In this document: positions 1-8,410 of the stretch, piece by piece | Position numbering within the stretch: position 1 is the first letter of the stretch | Layout: each line of letters starts with the position of its first letter | Origin: a virus | Direction: 5' to 3' (one strand) | Virus record (IMG/VR): IMGVR_UViG_3300021226_000004 | Coordinates: 1 to 22,979 of that record | Length of the DNA: 22,979 bases | Position numbers and translations under genes: made by a program | Notes under the pieces: generated by a model | What the model was told of the DNA's origin: nothing | The model's database searches: none | The model's input: only the letters and a program-made list of their open reading frames with translations

Positions 1-192
1 CCTTGTCACTCCCTCCATCCACTCTCGCCAGACCCCTCTCTTTTGTTCGTTCTTCTACATCCTCCAGCCCTTGTTGTCTCTCTTACGTCTGTTGTTTATA
101 ATCATTGATCCTCTCCTCGTCATTTTTTCTTTTTTCTGTCTCAGCGCCCCCCTTGTTCTCCACTCTTTCCCTACACGACGCTCTTCCGATCT
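1..192. other. Illumina adapter read-through and junk (not biological)
   Basis: Positions 161-192 match the 3' 32 bases of the Illumina TruSeq universal/P5 adapter exactly, ending in CGACGCTCTTCCGATCT. Upstream, 137-160 can be aligned to the rest of P5 with many substitutions, mostly where the minus-strand read should show T and instead shows A or G. It then runs into an A-rich minus-strand stretch and a pyrimidine-rich (plus strand) jumble. This is what a read running off the end of a short insert looks like. Translations across it give the known adapter-derived peptides (RSEERRVGKE on one frame, DRKSVV on another). Genuine phage sequence starts at about 193. Confidence 0.96.
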
Positions 193-434
193 GCTATAGC
201 GACCACCAGAGGACGTTGTAGCCTTACGATAGCCTCTACCCACAAGTACGATGGATTAGAGCCACCAGCCTCGTTTAAAGCCTTAAACATATCTAAGTCT
301 AACTGCTTGATTTGAGTGTATTGCTCAATCGTAGCTGGTTTAAACTGTTCAGGTGCTACAAACTTAGCGATTAAAGACTTACCTAAATCTACTGCAAGTG
401 GAGCAAAAGCTGCTAGTAGTGTAATTGGGTCCAT
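193..434 (-). CDS. Partial holin, 3-TM (GTA_holin_3TM-like), C-terminus missing
   Basis: Eighty codons are genuine, starting MDPITLLAAFAPLAVDLGK. The apparent continuation (DRKSVV) is translated adapter, so the C-terminus is lost at the contig edge. Residues 3-25 are a hydrophobic segment, followed by a charged amphipathic stretch rich in Q, E and K, then a second hydrophobic segment starting at about residue 73 (RPLVVAIA). This layout, with the Arg-Pro just before the second membrane segment, resembles the family of three-TM holins of phages and gene transfer agents. Holins open the inner membrane at lysis. The start ATG overlaps the stop of the 675-residue upstream gene by one base (TAATG), which supports the start and co-translation. 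Family assignment is from recall of the pattern; a generic small membrane protein is the alternative. Confidence 0.6.
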
Positions 435-2461
435 TATTGACTCTGTAGTTGTTGTAATCTTTGTTGAATCTGCTCACGAGTAACTTCCATTGGAGCAGGA
501 GCAGCTTGTAGTGCTTGACCGCTTTCACGACCTTGTACTTGCGCTGCTGCACTAACAGTTCCACCGATTAACGCATCAGAAGACAAGTAGTCTAAAGCAG
601 ACTTCATCTGTGTAGGTAGTTTCTGTCCAGCTTTTAAGCGAGCTGCTTCACGAATGAGTGATTGTCCATTAGGATTAGTCATCATCCAAGCTAACTTCTC
701 AGGGCTTGACACAGCACCAGAAATACTATCCCAAGCATCTTGAGCAAAGTTAGTCGCTAATCTTGCTTTATATCCTAGTCCAACACCAGCAGCTTCGCCA
801 GTATTACGAGACAAAGCTGATACAGGCTCTTTAGGAATCTCTACTTTACGAGTAACAGTCTCTAAATCACGAATAAGAGTGTTTACTTTAGCTTTTTCTA
901 CTGGAGTCTGAAATAAGAAGTCATTGGTATTAATAGAACCTGCTTCAGACTTCTGTTTAGCGATATCTTTAAGGCTAGTGAATAACTTAGGCAAGTCTCC
1001 ACCCGACTGCTCGATAACAGTTCCTAAAGCACGACTACGAAGACTATCTAAGACTTCAGGACGACTATTCTCAAGCACTTTAAACATCGTTACACGCTCA
1101 GTTGGACTAGCGTTCTGCAAACGTTCTACAACGGCTGTAGGGTCTTTAACATCACCAAAGAACTTAACAAGGCTTTGATTTTGAAACTCATTGACATTCT
1201 GTAGTCCTGATTTAAACTGTTCACGAGCTGCAACAAGTTTCTCAGCACCGGGAATACCTTGAACATTGGCTGCATCTAAGTCTTTTCTAAACGCATTGAG
1301 AACATCACGAGACAGTTTCTTAACAGTTCCAGTTGTGACATCACCAAGATTAACACCATCAACAGTGTAAGAGCCAGTCTTAGCAGACTTCCCCCAAGAC
1401 TCTAAGTTCTTCTGTAATTCATCAACAGTCAACTTTACTGTTTCAGGTTGACCTTTAACAACAGCAGGATTGCCTTGAGCATCCAAGATAGTTGTTGGTT
1501 CAGCTTCTTTAATCAGGTTACTTTTAACTTGCTGTAGTTTCTTAGCAAAGGCTTGCAATTCCATTGGCATTGTATCAGCGCCATAAGTAGCAATAGCGTT
1601 GTCTAAAGTGCTGTTTACGTTAGTGGTATCAAAGATACGAGAATCACCAGCTTCTTGCTTTGCAGCATCAAAAGCACGACGATTATCAACACGGAACTTG
1701 TTTAGAATACGATTGTTCTGATACGCAAACGCATCTTCTGCACCTTTAGCGATGTCAGTGACAGTCAGATTAGGATTCTTAGAGAACTGTTGAATCTTAT
1801 TAGCAAAGTCTTCAGCAGACGCTACGTTAGCTAAACCAGCTTGTTTAAAGATTGGTTGTCCTTCTGCAGTCGCAGCAACGTTAGCTTCAGCACGAAGCAA
1901 CGCTTGTGAGCCAGTACGCTGACCAGCAGTGGCAGTCATACCTGTCTCTGGAAGTTCGCCAGCAGTAGGGACTTTAGGAACACGAGTACGAGCGATATTC
2001 GCTAAACCAGCAACACCTGCAGGTAATAGACCAAACAAAGTCTGTGCTACAGGGCTTTCAGGAGCGTAGTATTTAGCAGCAACGTTAGTGACACCACCAA
2101 GTAAACCAGCACCAGCAGCAGCTAGTGGGTTTAATGTTGCAGCGCCAGTAATAGCAGCGGCTGGAGTAGCGCCTTCCATGAAGTTATAAGCAAACTGTCC
2201 AGCACCACTACGAGGCTCTTGTGGAACCCCTAATTCTTGACGCATTACTTGCGTAGGAGAAGGCTCACCAATACCAGCTAAGTAGTTGCTAATAGCATTA
2301 GGAATGTTTGCAACTTCTAGCGGTAGACCTGCAACACCAGCACCGCCTGACGCAGCGCCTCCAGCAGCACCACGAAGGATGTCCATTGCTGGACTAGGTG
2401 CTGAAGTTTGTTGACGATTTGCTAGTTCTGCAAGAATCTGCTCACGAGTATATTCAGCCAT
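434..2461 (-). CDS. Large internal virion / DNA-ejection-type protein (675 aa)
   Basis: The sequence is rich in Ala and Gly in the first 160 residues, with hydrophobic, small-residue runs at roughly 30-60 and 98-155. A long charged, helical and Gln/Lys-rich body follows at about 170-560. I see no catalytic signature such as a transglycosylase motif. Position decides the call: it is the third of three consecutive large Ala/Gly-rich proteins downstream of the tail adaptor and stabiliser genes, the place where short-tailed phages keep the internal proteins injected with the DNA (compare P22 gp7/gp16/gp20 or T7 gp14-16). The N-terminus (YTREQILAEL) and C-terminus (VTREQIQQRL) carry the same short helical motif. 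The ATG at 2461 is 7 bases below the previous stop. The role is inferred, not read from a recognised domain. Confidence 0.6.
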   Translation of the reverse strand: MAEYTREQILAELANRQQTSAPSPAMDILRGAAGGAASGGAGVAGLPLEVANIPNAISNYLAGIGEPSPTQVMRQELGVPQEPRSGAGQFAYNFMEGATPAAAITGAATLNPLAAAGAGLLGGVTNVAAKYYAPESPVAQTLFGLLPAGVAGLANIARTRVPKVPTAGELPETGMTATAGQRTGSQALLRAEANVAATAEGQPIFKQAGLANVASAEDFANKIQQFSKNPNLTVTDIAKGAEDAFAYQNNRILNKFRVDNRRAFDAAKQEAGDSRIFDTTNVNSTLDNAIATYGADTMPMELQAFAKKLQQVKSNLIKEAEPTTILDAQGNPAVVKGQPETVKLTVDELQKNLESWGKSAKTGSYTVDGVNLGDVTTGTVKKLSRDVLNAFRKDLDAANVQGIPGAEKLVAAREQFKSGLQNVNEFQNQSLVKFFGDVKDPTAVVERLQNASPTERVTMFKVLENSRPEVLDSLRSRALGTVIEQSGGDLPKLFTSLKDIAKQKSEAGSINTNDFLFQTPVEKAKVNTLIRDLETVTRKVEIPKEPVSALSRNTGEAAGVGLGYKARLATNFAQDAWDSISGAVSSPEKLAWMMTNPNGQSLIREAARLKAGQKLPTQMKSALDYLSSDALIGGTVSAAAQVQGRESGQALQAAPAPMEVTREQIQQRLQQLQSQ

Positions 2462-2468
2462 TGTAATC

Positions 2469-3590
2469 CTATTGTTGTAGTGCTGCTTTGAGTTCTTCTG
2501 CAGACATTTGTTCTAATGGTTTCTCCAACTTAATCTTTGGAGTTTCAACTAGACCGATTGGTGTCTTAGGTTCATATCCTGAGAAAGAACCTTGATTCTT
2601 ACGGAAGTAGTCTAAACCAGCTTTAGCTTCGTTATATGTATCACGATTCGCTTTAGTTAAAGTTGTCAATACTTGTTGCACACCTTGTGGTGATTTTACC
2701 AGTTCTGGCAAACCTTGTAAAGCAGTTTTTACGTCTACGTTAGAAGGATTAGCACCATATTGCTTGATAACACCTTGCAATAGATTAATCAACTCTTTCT
2801 GATAGGCTTCAGTGTTTGCTAAGCTCTTTGTGGCTTTTTCAGTGTTCATACCAAGACCTTGCAACACACCTAAAGTGGCTGTACGAGCTTCAGCAGCAGT
2901 TCCGCTGATAACACCTTTGTCTAATAAACTTTGCATCCTATCTAATGTAGGCAGTGTTTTAGCTGCAGTGTTTAATGCAGTAGCGTAGTTTGTTGCTTGG
3001 TCTTTATCAATCTCTAGGACATTCTTAGGACCTTGATTGATAACAGACAGATTAGTCTTCTGTGTAAAGCGACTGTAAGGAGCACCTAACTGTTGAATGA
3101 TGTTGCCATCTTTATCAACTAAGACACGCTGCATCATCTCAGGTTGTCCGGGAACACCAACTTCAATCTCTTTACGACCAAGTAACCGAGTCTCTTCCAT
3201 TGTCTTACCAAGAGTAGCAGTCTTTTGCATCTGTCCTTGAGCAAGCATTACCATCTGACGAGCACCGACAGCATCACCAGCTTGGTTCAAGAACTGTGCA
3301 GCTTGTGCCAATCCTTGAGGAGTGTTAGTATCAAACTGTTGTTGAGCTTGTTGCCGTAAATTAGCAAGTTGCTCTTCAGGAGTTTGTTGTCCTAGTGCTT
3401 GACGTAGCCCAGTAGCGCCTCTTTCAGAAAAAGCGCCAACTTGACCTAAAATACCGCCTAATAGGTTAGTTCCTGCAGCAGTTCCACGACCATAGGCTTG
3501 TTGCTCACGAGCTAAAGCTAATCCTTCAGGACTGGTTCCAAACAAAGACCCGACAACACTTAATTCTTCTTTATCAAATAAATCTGCCAT
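2469..3590 (-). CDS. Internal virion protein-like, Gln-rich helical (373 aa)
   Basis: No enzyme motif is visible. Residues 1-60 contain a Gly/Ala-rich segment with a run of hydrophobic small residues (TNLLGGILGQVGAF). Residues 65-140 are strongly Gln/Ala-rich and probably coiled coil (EEQLANLRQQAQQQF). The C-terminal half is mixed, ending in an acidic helix (MSAEELKAALQQ). It sits between two other large Ala/Gly/Gln-rich proteins with gaps of 7-10 bases, so it is probably made with them and packaged in the head or tail as a pilot/ejection component. The start ATG at 3590 has a purine-rich AGGAAAG just upstream. A structural role is likely from position and composition; an individual function cannot be given. 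Confidence 0.55.
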   Translation of the reverse strand: MADLFDKEELSVVGSLFGTSPEGLALAREQQAYGRGTAAGTNLLGGILGQVGAFSERGATGLRQALGQQTPEEQLANLRQQAQQQFDTNTPQGLAQAAQFLNQAGDAVGARQMVMLAQGQMQKTATLGKTMEETRLLGRKEIEVGVPGQPEMMQRVLVDKDGNIIQQLGAPYSRFTQKTNLSVINQGPKNVLEIDKDQATNYATALNTAAKTLPTLDRMQSLLDKGVISGTAAEARTATLGVLQGLGMNTEKATKSLANTEAYQKELINLLQGVIKQYGANPSNVDVKTALQGLPELVKSPQGVQQVLTTLTKANRDTYNEAKAGLDYFRKNQGSFSGYEPKTPIGLVETPKIKLEKPLEQMSAEELKAALQQ

Positions 3591-3599
3591 AATCTTTCC

Positions 3600-5594
3600 T
3601 TATGATAACCAGTTACCTAAAACAGAGCCAATACCCTGTCCTGCAGCGCTAACTAAAGGACTTACAGCAGAGCCGAGAGCAGCGCCTTGACCATAAATAT
3701 TAGCCAACTGTCCTTGTAATTGAGTTTGTGCTGCGCCTTGACCACCTAATAATCCATAGTAACCAGCTTTAGCACCAGCAGTAGCACCAGCAGTGCCAAG
3801 AGCAGTAGACAACGACAACGGCTGTTGTGCGTATTGCTCAAGAGTGTTAGCAGCGCCAAATAAGCCAGTACCTGTAGCAATCTGTTGATTGAGTAAGTTC
3901 TGAGCATATGTCGGTGCATTAGCAGCTAACTGTGCATTTTGCTGTGCTTGTGCATTATAGTATGCAGCCATCTCAGGATTAGTAGCCATCAATCCTTGAG
4001 CATTAGGAGCATAGCCAGCCATTGTACCACCAGTAGCTAAACCAGTAGTTCCACGCTGATACTGACGATTACGCAACTGAGCTAATTGCTGTTCACGACC
4101 CGGAGCCAATAAACCTTGTTGCTGTGCAATATATTGCTCTTGCATTGCTTGTGTATTAGCAGTTGTTGGCAGTGCTTGAGCACCCAGACCAAACAGATTC
4201 TGTACTTGTCCTGAAACTGCTGCAGTTGGTGTATAACCAGCAGATACCAATTTACCAGTAGCAGGGTCATATTGGAAGTTAGACTGTCCAAAAGCTGTGG
4301 TCATTCCAACAGGAGTAAATGAAGCCTGTTGTTGTGCTTGCTGTGTTGCAGCCTGTTGAGCTGATACGTTTTGTCCGTAGACATTACGCAACTGACCTAA
4401 TTGGTTTTGTGTTAAGAAATAGTTTGCACCAGCACCTAAAAGACCAGTAGCGCCTTCCATTGCATTAATCTGCGCTGGAGTATATCCTTGTCCTCTCAGT
4501 TGAGCACGTCTTGCAGCGTTAGACACAGCACCAGAAAGTGTAGAACCACCAGCACTGATTAAGGCTTTAGCAGCTTGTGTGCCGTATTGTTTAATCAGGT
4601 TTGTGATAGTGCTTGCAGGTAAACCAGAAGCAGCAACTTCGCCAGTAAAGTTAGCGATTTCTTCAGCGTTGCCAAGTCCTGTACCAGTTGCAGTGCCATA
4701 ACCTTCAGGAGAATACGAACCAGCATATCCGCCAGCAGCGTTAAACTCAGCCTGTGCTTGCGCCCATGCAGCATCAGCGGCAGCTTGGTCTGAATAACCT
4801 AAGTCAGCATAGTTAGGTCCTGTATAACCTAGTTCTTGATAAGTTGGTCCCATGCCGGGATTATATCCAAGCTCAGCATAGGTTGGTCCGAATAGTTCAT
4901 CCATATTTGTATTTCCTGTATTTGTGCTTCCTATACCACTCAATAATCCTGCACCTGTGTCTACTGCAGCGCCGACACCTGCTCCAATTCCAGCGTTTAA
5001 TGCGCCAGATAAAATTCCTGTTCCAACATCACCACCTGCTAAACCTGAACCAACTGCACCGCCAGCAGCACCGCCAGCAACTTGACCAATAGCGGTAGAC
5101 GCTACGTTACCAGTGCCAATGCCAACGTTCTGAGCAGCAAGCATTGCAGTTTGCTGTGAACCAATGTCTGTACCAAACTCTGCAAGAGTTCCGACATAAT
5201 CTGCAACGCTAACACCAGCTGCAGTTGCAGCAGCAGAGATTGCAGTCATCTTTGCTACGTCTTCAATAGGAACACCAGCAGCAATCGCTTTAGTGGCTGT
5301 GTAAGCTGGAATAGCGTATAAAGATGTACCACCAGTGACAGGAGCAGCGGCAATAGCGCCAATCTTAACTACAGTGCCAGCGGGGTCATCAATGGCTGGT
5401 TGAATAACAGCGTTATCAATGGTTGTACCAATATCTGACACTACATTGGCTACAGACTGCCCTGCATCGGAAACAGCACCACCAATATCTTCAAAGACGT
5501 TACCACCTTTATGCAGAGTCATTCCATACGCAAATGGACCTCTACCTAGTTTAGGAGAAAATGCTCGAAGCGGAAGACTACCAAACTCCATCAT
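3600..5594 (-). CDS. Internal virion / ejection-type protein with glycine zippers (664 aa)
   Basis: Residues 70-225 are almost free of charge and dominated by Gly and Ala, with GxxxG-type spacing around 160-225 (for example GGAAGGAVGSGLAGG), typical of membrane-inserting glycine-zipper segments. Next comes a tandem repeat of nine residues, GPTYAELGY (236-244), GPTYQELGY (249-257) and GPNYADLGY (259-267). The C-terminal half is Gln/Ala/Tyr-rich and low in charge. This fits a protein that is disordered in the virion and assembles in the host envelope during DNA entry, as for podovirus internal proteins; that role is inference. The start codon overlaps the upstream stop as ATGA. A second ATG follows immediately, and the GAGGTG ribosome site is 5 and 8 bases from the two ATGs, so either could be used. 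Confidence 0.6.
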   Translation of the reverse strand: MMEFGSLPLRAFSPKLGRGPFAYGMTLHKGGNVFEDIGGAVSDAGQSVANVVSDIGTTIDNAVIQPAIDDPAGTVVKIGAIAAAPVTGGTSLYAIPAYTATKAIAAGVPIEDVAKMTAISAAATAAGVSVADYVGTLAEFGTDIGSQQTAMLAAQNVGIGTGNVASTAIGQVAGGAAGGAVGSGLAGGDVGTGILSGALNAGIGAGVGAAVDTGAGLLSGIGSTNTGNTNMDELFGPTYAELGYNPGMGPTYQELGYTGPNYADLGYSDQAAADAAWAQAQAEFNAAGGYAGSYSPEGYGTATGTGLGNAEEIANFTGEVAASGLPASTITNLIKQYGTQAAKALISAGGSTLSGAVSNAARRAQLRGQGYTPAQINAMEGATGLLGAGANYFLTQNQLGQLRNVYGQNVSAQQAATQQAQQQASFTPVGMTTAFGQSNFQYDPATGKLVSAGYTPTAAVSGQVQNLFGLGAQALPTTANTQAMQEQYIAQQQGLLAPGREQQLAQLRNRQYQRGTTGLATGGTMAGYAPNAQGLMATNPEMAAYYNAQAQQNAQLAANAPTYAQNLLNQQIATGTGLFGAANTLEQYAQQPLSLSTALGTAGATAGAKAGYYGLLGGQGAAQTQLQGQLANIYGQGAALGSAVSPLVSAAGQGIGSVLGNWLS

Positions 5595-5989
5595 TTATTC
5601 ACCTCTAATGTCCATTCAATGTTTTGTCCGCTTTTCTTTGTCTTTACAGGACCTAGTTGTTTTAGCATTTGAACAAAACGCATATTAGTTGTTTCAGATG
5701 TTAATTTTTTAACACCGGCTTTTTTAACTGCATCAAAAGCAATTTTCATTGCTTCTGGTAACATAGCTGCTGGGTCTAATGTAAACATATGTACTTCGAG
5801 CACACCATTGTCTTTACGTTTACCGACAAAGACTGTATTATTATGACGAACAATAACCGCTTTATTTCGTTGAATAAGTGTTTGTAAGTCTTTTAATATC
5901 TTTTCTTCGTTTTTAGTAAAGCCACCACGCTCAAGGTCTTTCTTGATAATATCCGTAGCTGTATACGATTGGTCGACAATATTTGCCAT
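5591..5989 (-). CDS. GNAT-like acetyltransferase-fold protein (132 aa)
   Basis: A compact alpha/beta protein. Residues about 42-78 give beta strands (AVIVRHNNTVFVGKR, LEVHMFTLD), followed by a helix with a Pro/Ala-rich entry (AAMLPEAMKIAFDAVKKAG). Then comes a strand plus N-x-x-F-x-x-M-L-x-x-LG (MRFVQMLKQLG), similar to the last motif of GNAT folds. The phosphate-binding R/Q-x-x-G-x-G/A loop of active acetyltransferases is not clear, so activity is uncertain. Small acetyltransferase-like proteins occur beside internal virion genes in T7-like phages, which suits this position between the tail genes and the ejection proteins. Its stop overlaps the next start as ATGA. Treat the fold call as probable and any enzymatic role as unproven. 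Confidence 0.5.
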   Translation of the reverse strand: MANIVDQSYTATDIIKKDLERGGFTKNEEKILKDLQTLIQRNKAVIVRHNNTVFVGKRKDNGVLEVHMFTLDPAAMLPEAMKIAFDAVKKAGVKKLTSETTNMRFVQMLKQLGPVKTKKSGQNIEWTLEVNK

Positions 5990-5991
5990 GA

Positions 5992-6267
5992 TTAGTAGCT
6001 ACCACCATCAACTGAAGCTGCTTCTAAAGCGCCAGTAACTGTCAAAGTACCGCCAACAGTTTCGTTACCTGTGACAGCCAATACAGCAATCGTTGCAGTT
6101 CCTGTAATAGTTGGACTAGCAGAATCAGCTTTGCTATTAACTGCGACCTGAATAGCACTAAACTCAGTATCTATCTCTGAACCACGAACAAGTTTAGAAG
6201 GATTGCCTGTTGAAAGAGCATCCTTAGATGTAAAATTAGTTGCTTTTGTGTAATTAGAAATTTTTAT
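5992..6267 (-). CDS. Fibre N-terminal-type ORF lacking a canonical start (about 89-91 aa)
   Basis: Between the HNH gene and the GNAT-like gene one frame is open and clearly coding: KISNYTKATNFTSKDALSTG then KLVRGSEIDTEFSAIQ, a pattern common at the start of short-tailed phage fibre proteins (NYT-x-A-x-xF-x-x-KD-x-L, G-S/T-EID-x-EF). It continues with repetitive Thr/Val/Gly sequence and ends DGGSY, much like the DGGSF end of the 306-residue fibre protein. No ATG, GTG or TTG precedes the conserved block. The codon expected to be ATG is ATA (6267-6265), overlapping the HNH stop. An ATT at 6261 lies about 6 bases below a strong AAGGGGA. It may start at ATT, be poorly translated, or be a recent pseudogene. 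The stop at 5992-5994 lies 2 bases before the next start. Confidence 0.6.
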   Translation of the reverse strand: MKISNYTKATNFTSKDALSTGNPSKLVRGSEIDTEFSAIQVAVNSKADSASPTITGTATIAVLAVTGNETVGGTLTVTGALEAASVDGGSY

Positions 6268-6812
6268 TCCCCTTGTTTCAAATATGCTAACAAGATTTCC
6301 AAATCTTCTACAGACGCATAACCTTTAATTCGGTTTGCTTTCCATGAGATAATTTGTACATTATCTTTTGTATAGCCTTTGTTAGAATCAATCCGGTCTA
6401 GACTTGGACTTGTCTCTCTAAATCCACTTCCATTCCATTCCAGTGTAAACCCAAAAATAGGACACTTATTATCTGCTGGATACAGTTCAAATAAATCTTG
6501 TTTTGTAAGTGTGTGTTCTCTGTTTTTAGCTTTTGCTCTAGCACGAGAGGCATTTAAAAGACCTTGTAATCTAAACTCTAAATTTTTAAAATTCTTTTGT
6601 CGATATTCTTTGCTATATTTTTTTAAGTGTTCTTGTTTTTCTATTCGTCTTTTAGCTTGTCTTTTATTATCGCAACTTTTACAAACATATTGTAAACCAT
6701 CTTTTTTGTTTGCTTTATTTTTTGCATAAGCCAACAAAGGTAACAACTGTTTACAGGTTAAACACTCTTTACCAAACTGTTCTTCAACATTAGAGACAAG
6801 GGCTAAACTCAT
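6264..6812 (-). CDS. HNH-type endonuclease, free-standing (182 aa)
   Basis: The N-terminus has two CxxC pairs (C17/C20 and C44/C47) forming a zinc-finger-like module. A Lys/Arg-rich helical linker follows (about 50-95), typical of DNA binding. The nuclease core is at 135-163: SPSLDRIDSNKGYTKDN, then VQIISWKANRIK. This is the recurring signature of phage HNH endonucleases in which the first His is replaced within a DRID block and the later Asn residues and the N-x-x-K are kept. Such enzymes are usually homing-type mobile genes that cut a related genome lacking the insert. The ATG overlaps the stop of the tail gene as ATGA, so it is co-translated rather than split off. The gene is more AT-rich than its neighbours, consistent with later acquisition. 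Confidence 0.85.
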   Translation of the reverse strand: MSLALVSNVEEQFGKECLTCKQLLPLLAYAKNKANKKDGLQYVCKSCDNKRQAKRRIEKQEHLKKYSKEYRQKNFKNLEFRLQGLLNASRARAKAKNREHTLTKQDLFELYPADNKCPIFGFTLEWNGSGFRETSPSLDRIDSNKGYTKDNVQIISWKANRIKGYASVEDLEILLAYLKQGE

Positions 6813-8410
6813 AGTGTCTTACCGCCTTTAACGAAAACGTCTACCTTCTGTAAGGAGACTGCATTGTTGTCAATATCTGTTTCAAAACCTAGTTGCAATA
6901 CTTTACCTGTACCGCCAGCATTGATGTTGTTATTAAAGATAATAATTCCACCAGAATACTCACCGATGCCATATTCACCAACTCCATATTCAGCAATAAT
7001 TGATGGAGAAATTACAGTTGTAGCAGATTGATAGGATTTCTTAAAATCAAAGTCCCACTTAACAGTGATGTCTTGATTCTGTGCGCCAATCAACAACATC
7101 TCAATCTTCTTTAAAATCTTTGATACAGTAGGTTGTTGAAAATCAAAATAGCTAGAATAGTAAGACATACGATAAGACGCTGTATTGTCTGCATATCCGT
7201 CGTAAAGACCAATGTAACCAGCTTTACCAATTAAAAACTGACGATTAAAGGTTGTGCAGAACGCTGTAGGAGTAATTGTGTCCCAAGTCGTTGCTCTTGC
7301 AGAACCATCTGGTAATAAACTTCTTGAATCAAAACAATAAACTGTATCTACATCCGAGAAAGACAATACATAAAATGCTTCGTGTGCAGAGTAACCTGAC
7401 TTGATAGACTTCACATCTGTCGTAAGCTGTAGTGTATTTAACAGCTCATCACGAACATTCTTAGAGACATCACGCATTGGCATGGATTTCTCTTGAATAG
7501 TTCTGGAGAAGCTACGAACACCTGTAGAAGACAAGAAGATAATGTCTGTTCCGGTAGGCTGTACTGAATCTCTAGCAATACAACCGATACCAGTTACTAC
7601 GTCAGCTAATGATAAGTTTGCTGGGTCTTGAGCACCGCTATAAACTACTGTATGATTCTCACAGAAGATAATTAAGAATCCATTGTGAAAAGCTAAAGCA
7701 GTGATAGGGTCTCCATCACCAACCACTTCAGAAATGTTCAACGCACCAGCAGTACCAGTCTGATAGTTTAAAGGGTCTGTTAAATCGCTAAAGTATACTG
7801 TTTGTTTATCATTAGAAATATCTGCAACCCAGATTCGTCCATAAGCAGACAGACACACATTAGGTGTAAATGTGGTAGCTGTATGTGCAACAGGCACTTG
7901 TGGAAGTGTTGCTAAATCCGCTAAGACTTGAAAGACATAAGCATTGGTTACGCTAGAATAGTTATAGAATAATGGCTTATGTCCTGCCTGTGTCAAAACT
8001 GCTTGACCACGAGCTGTGACTGTATTTGGCAAAGAAGCAACTTGCCAATGGTTGTCTGTGACAGTATAGGTAGCATTACCTGTATCAGTGCTATTGCGAA
8101 TGTTCTTAGTTACTAACGCAGTACCATTCGAGATGAACAACTTTGTATTGCCAGCAGCAATGACTTTGTTATCGTTTGCTGTAGGAGACAATACTTCAGA
8201 AATCATATCAACTGAAGCAGTGCTTAAATCTGTGTTAGATGGCAAAAAAGGTGTCCAGCCTTTACGAGCACCGATACGACCAAACTTATCAATAACACAG
8301 TTATTCGCTTCTAAAGCAAAGCCAGCCTCTAATGAGGTTGGAGCATCCTGCAGGTTAAGTCCAGCAAAACCCGGTGCAGAAATAGAAGAGGTTACAAGTT
8401 GTTTGCTCAA
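6809..8410 (-). CDS. Tail stabilisation / tail tubular B-like protein (533 aa)
   Basis: The N-terminal block (PGFAGLNLQDAPTSLEAGFA, then EANNCVIDKFGRIGARKGW) is characteristic of the beta-propeller-type tail hub or 'stabilisation' proteins of short-tailed phages, which cap the portal and adaptor and carry the fibres. The body is made of short beta strands with many aromatic and Asp/Asn turns. Near the C-terminus there is a tandem EYGVGEYGIGEYSGG (about 474-488), a Gly/aromatic repeat often seen at this place in the family. It starts with an ATGA overlap on the stop of the adaptor gene, the usual order adaptor-then-stabiliser. The exact homology group (T7 gp12-like or P22 gp10-like) cannot be decided by eye. 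Confidence 0.75.
   Translation of the reverse strand: MSKQLVTSSISAPGFAGLNLQDAPTSLEAGFALEANNCVIDKFGRIGARKGWTPFLPSNTDLSTASVDMISEVLSPTANDNKVIAAGNTKLFISNGTALVTKNIRNSTDTGNATYTVTDNHWQVASLPNTVTARGQAVLTQAGHKPLFYNYSSVTNAYVFQVLADLATLPQVPVAHTATTFTPNVCLSAYGRIWVADISNDKQTVYFSDLTDPLNYQTGTAGALNISEVVGDGDPITALAFHNGFLIIFCENHTVVYSGAQDPANLSLADVVTGIGCIARDSVQPTGTDIIFLSSTGVRSFSRTIQEKSMPMRDVSKNVRDELLNTLQLTTDVKSIKSGYSAHEAFYVLSFSDVDTVYCFDSRSLLPDGSARATTWDTITPTAFCTTFNRQFLIGKAGYIGLYDGYADNTASYRMSYYSSYFDFQQPTVSKILKKIEMLLIGAQNQDITVKWDFDFKKSYQSATTVISPSIIAEYGVGEYGIGEYSGGIIIFNNNINAGGTGKVLQLGFETDIDNNAVSLQKVDVFVKGGKTL

Noticed and set aside
55-243. 62-residue minus-strand reading frame at the left end
   Set aside because: It contains the adapter-derived peptide RSEERRVGKE and lies mainly in artefact sequence.
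6264-6300. Programmed -1 frameshift joining the HNH and fibre frames
   Set aside because: The frames are in the -1 relation, but no slippery heptamer in the HNH frame precedes its stop. A lost start codon explains the joint more simply.
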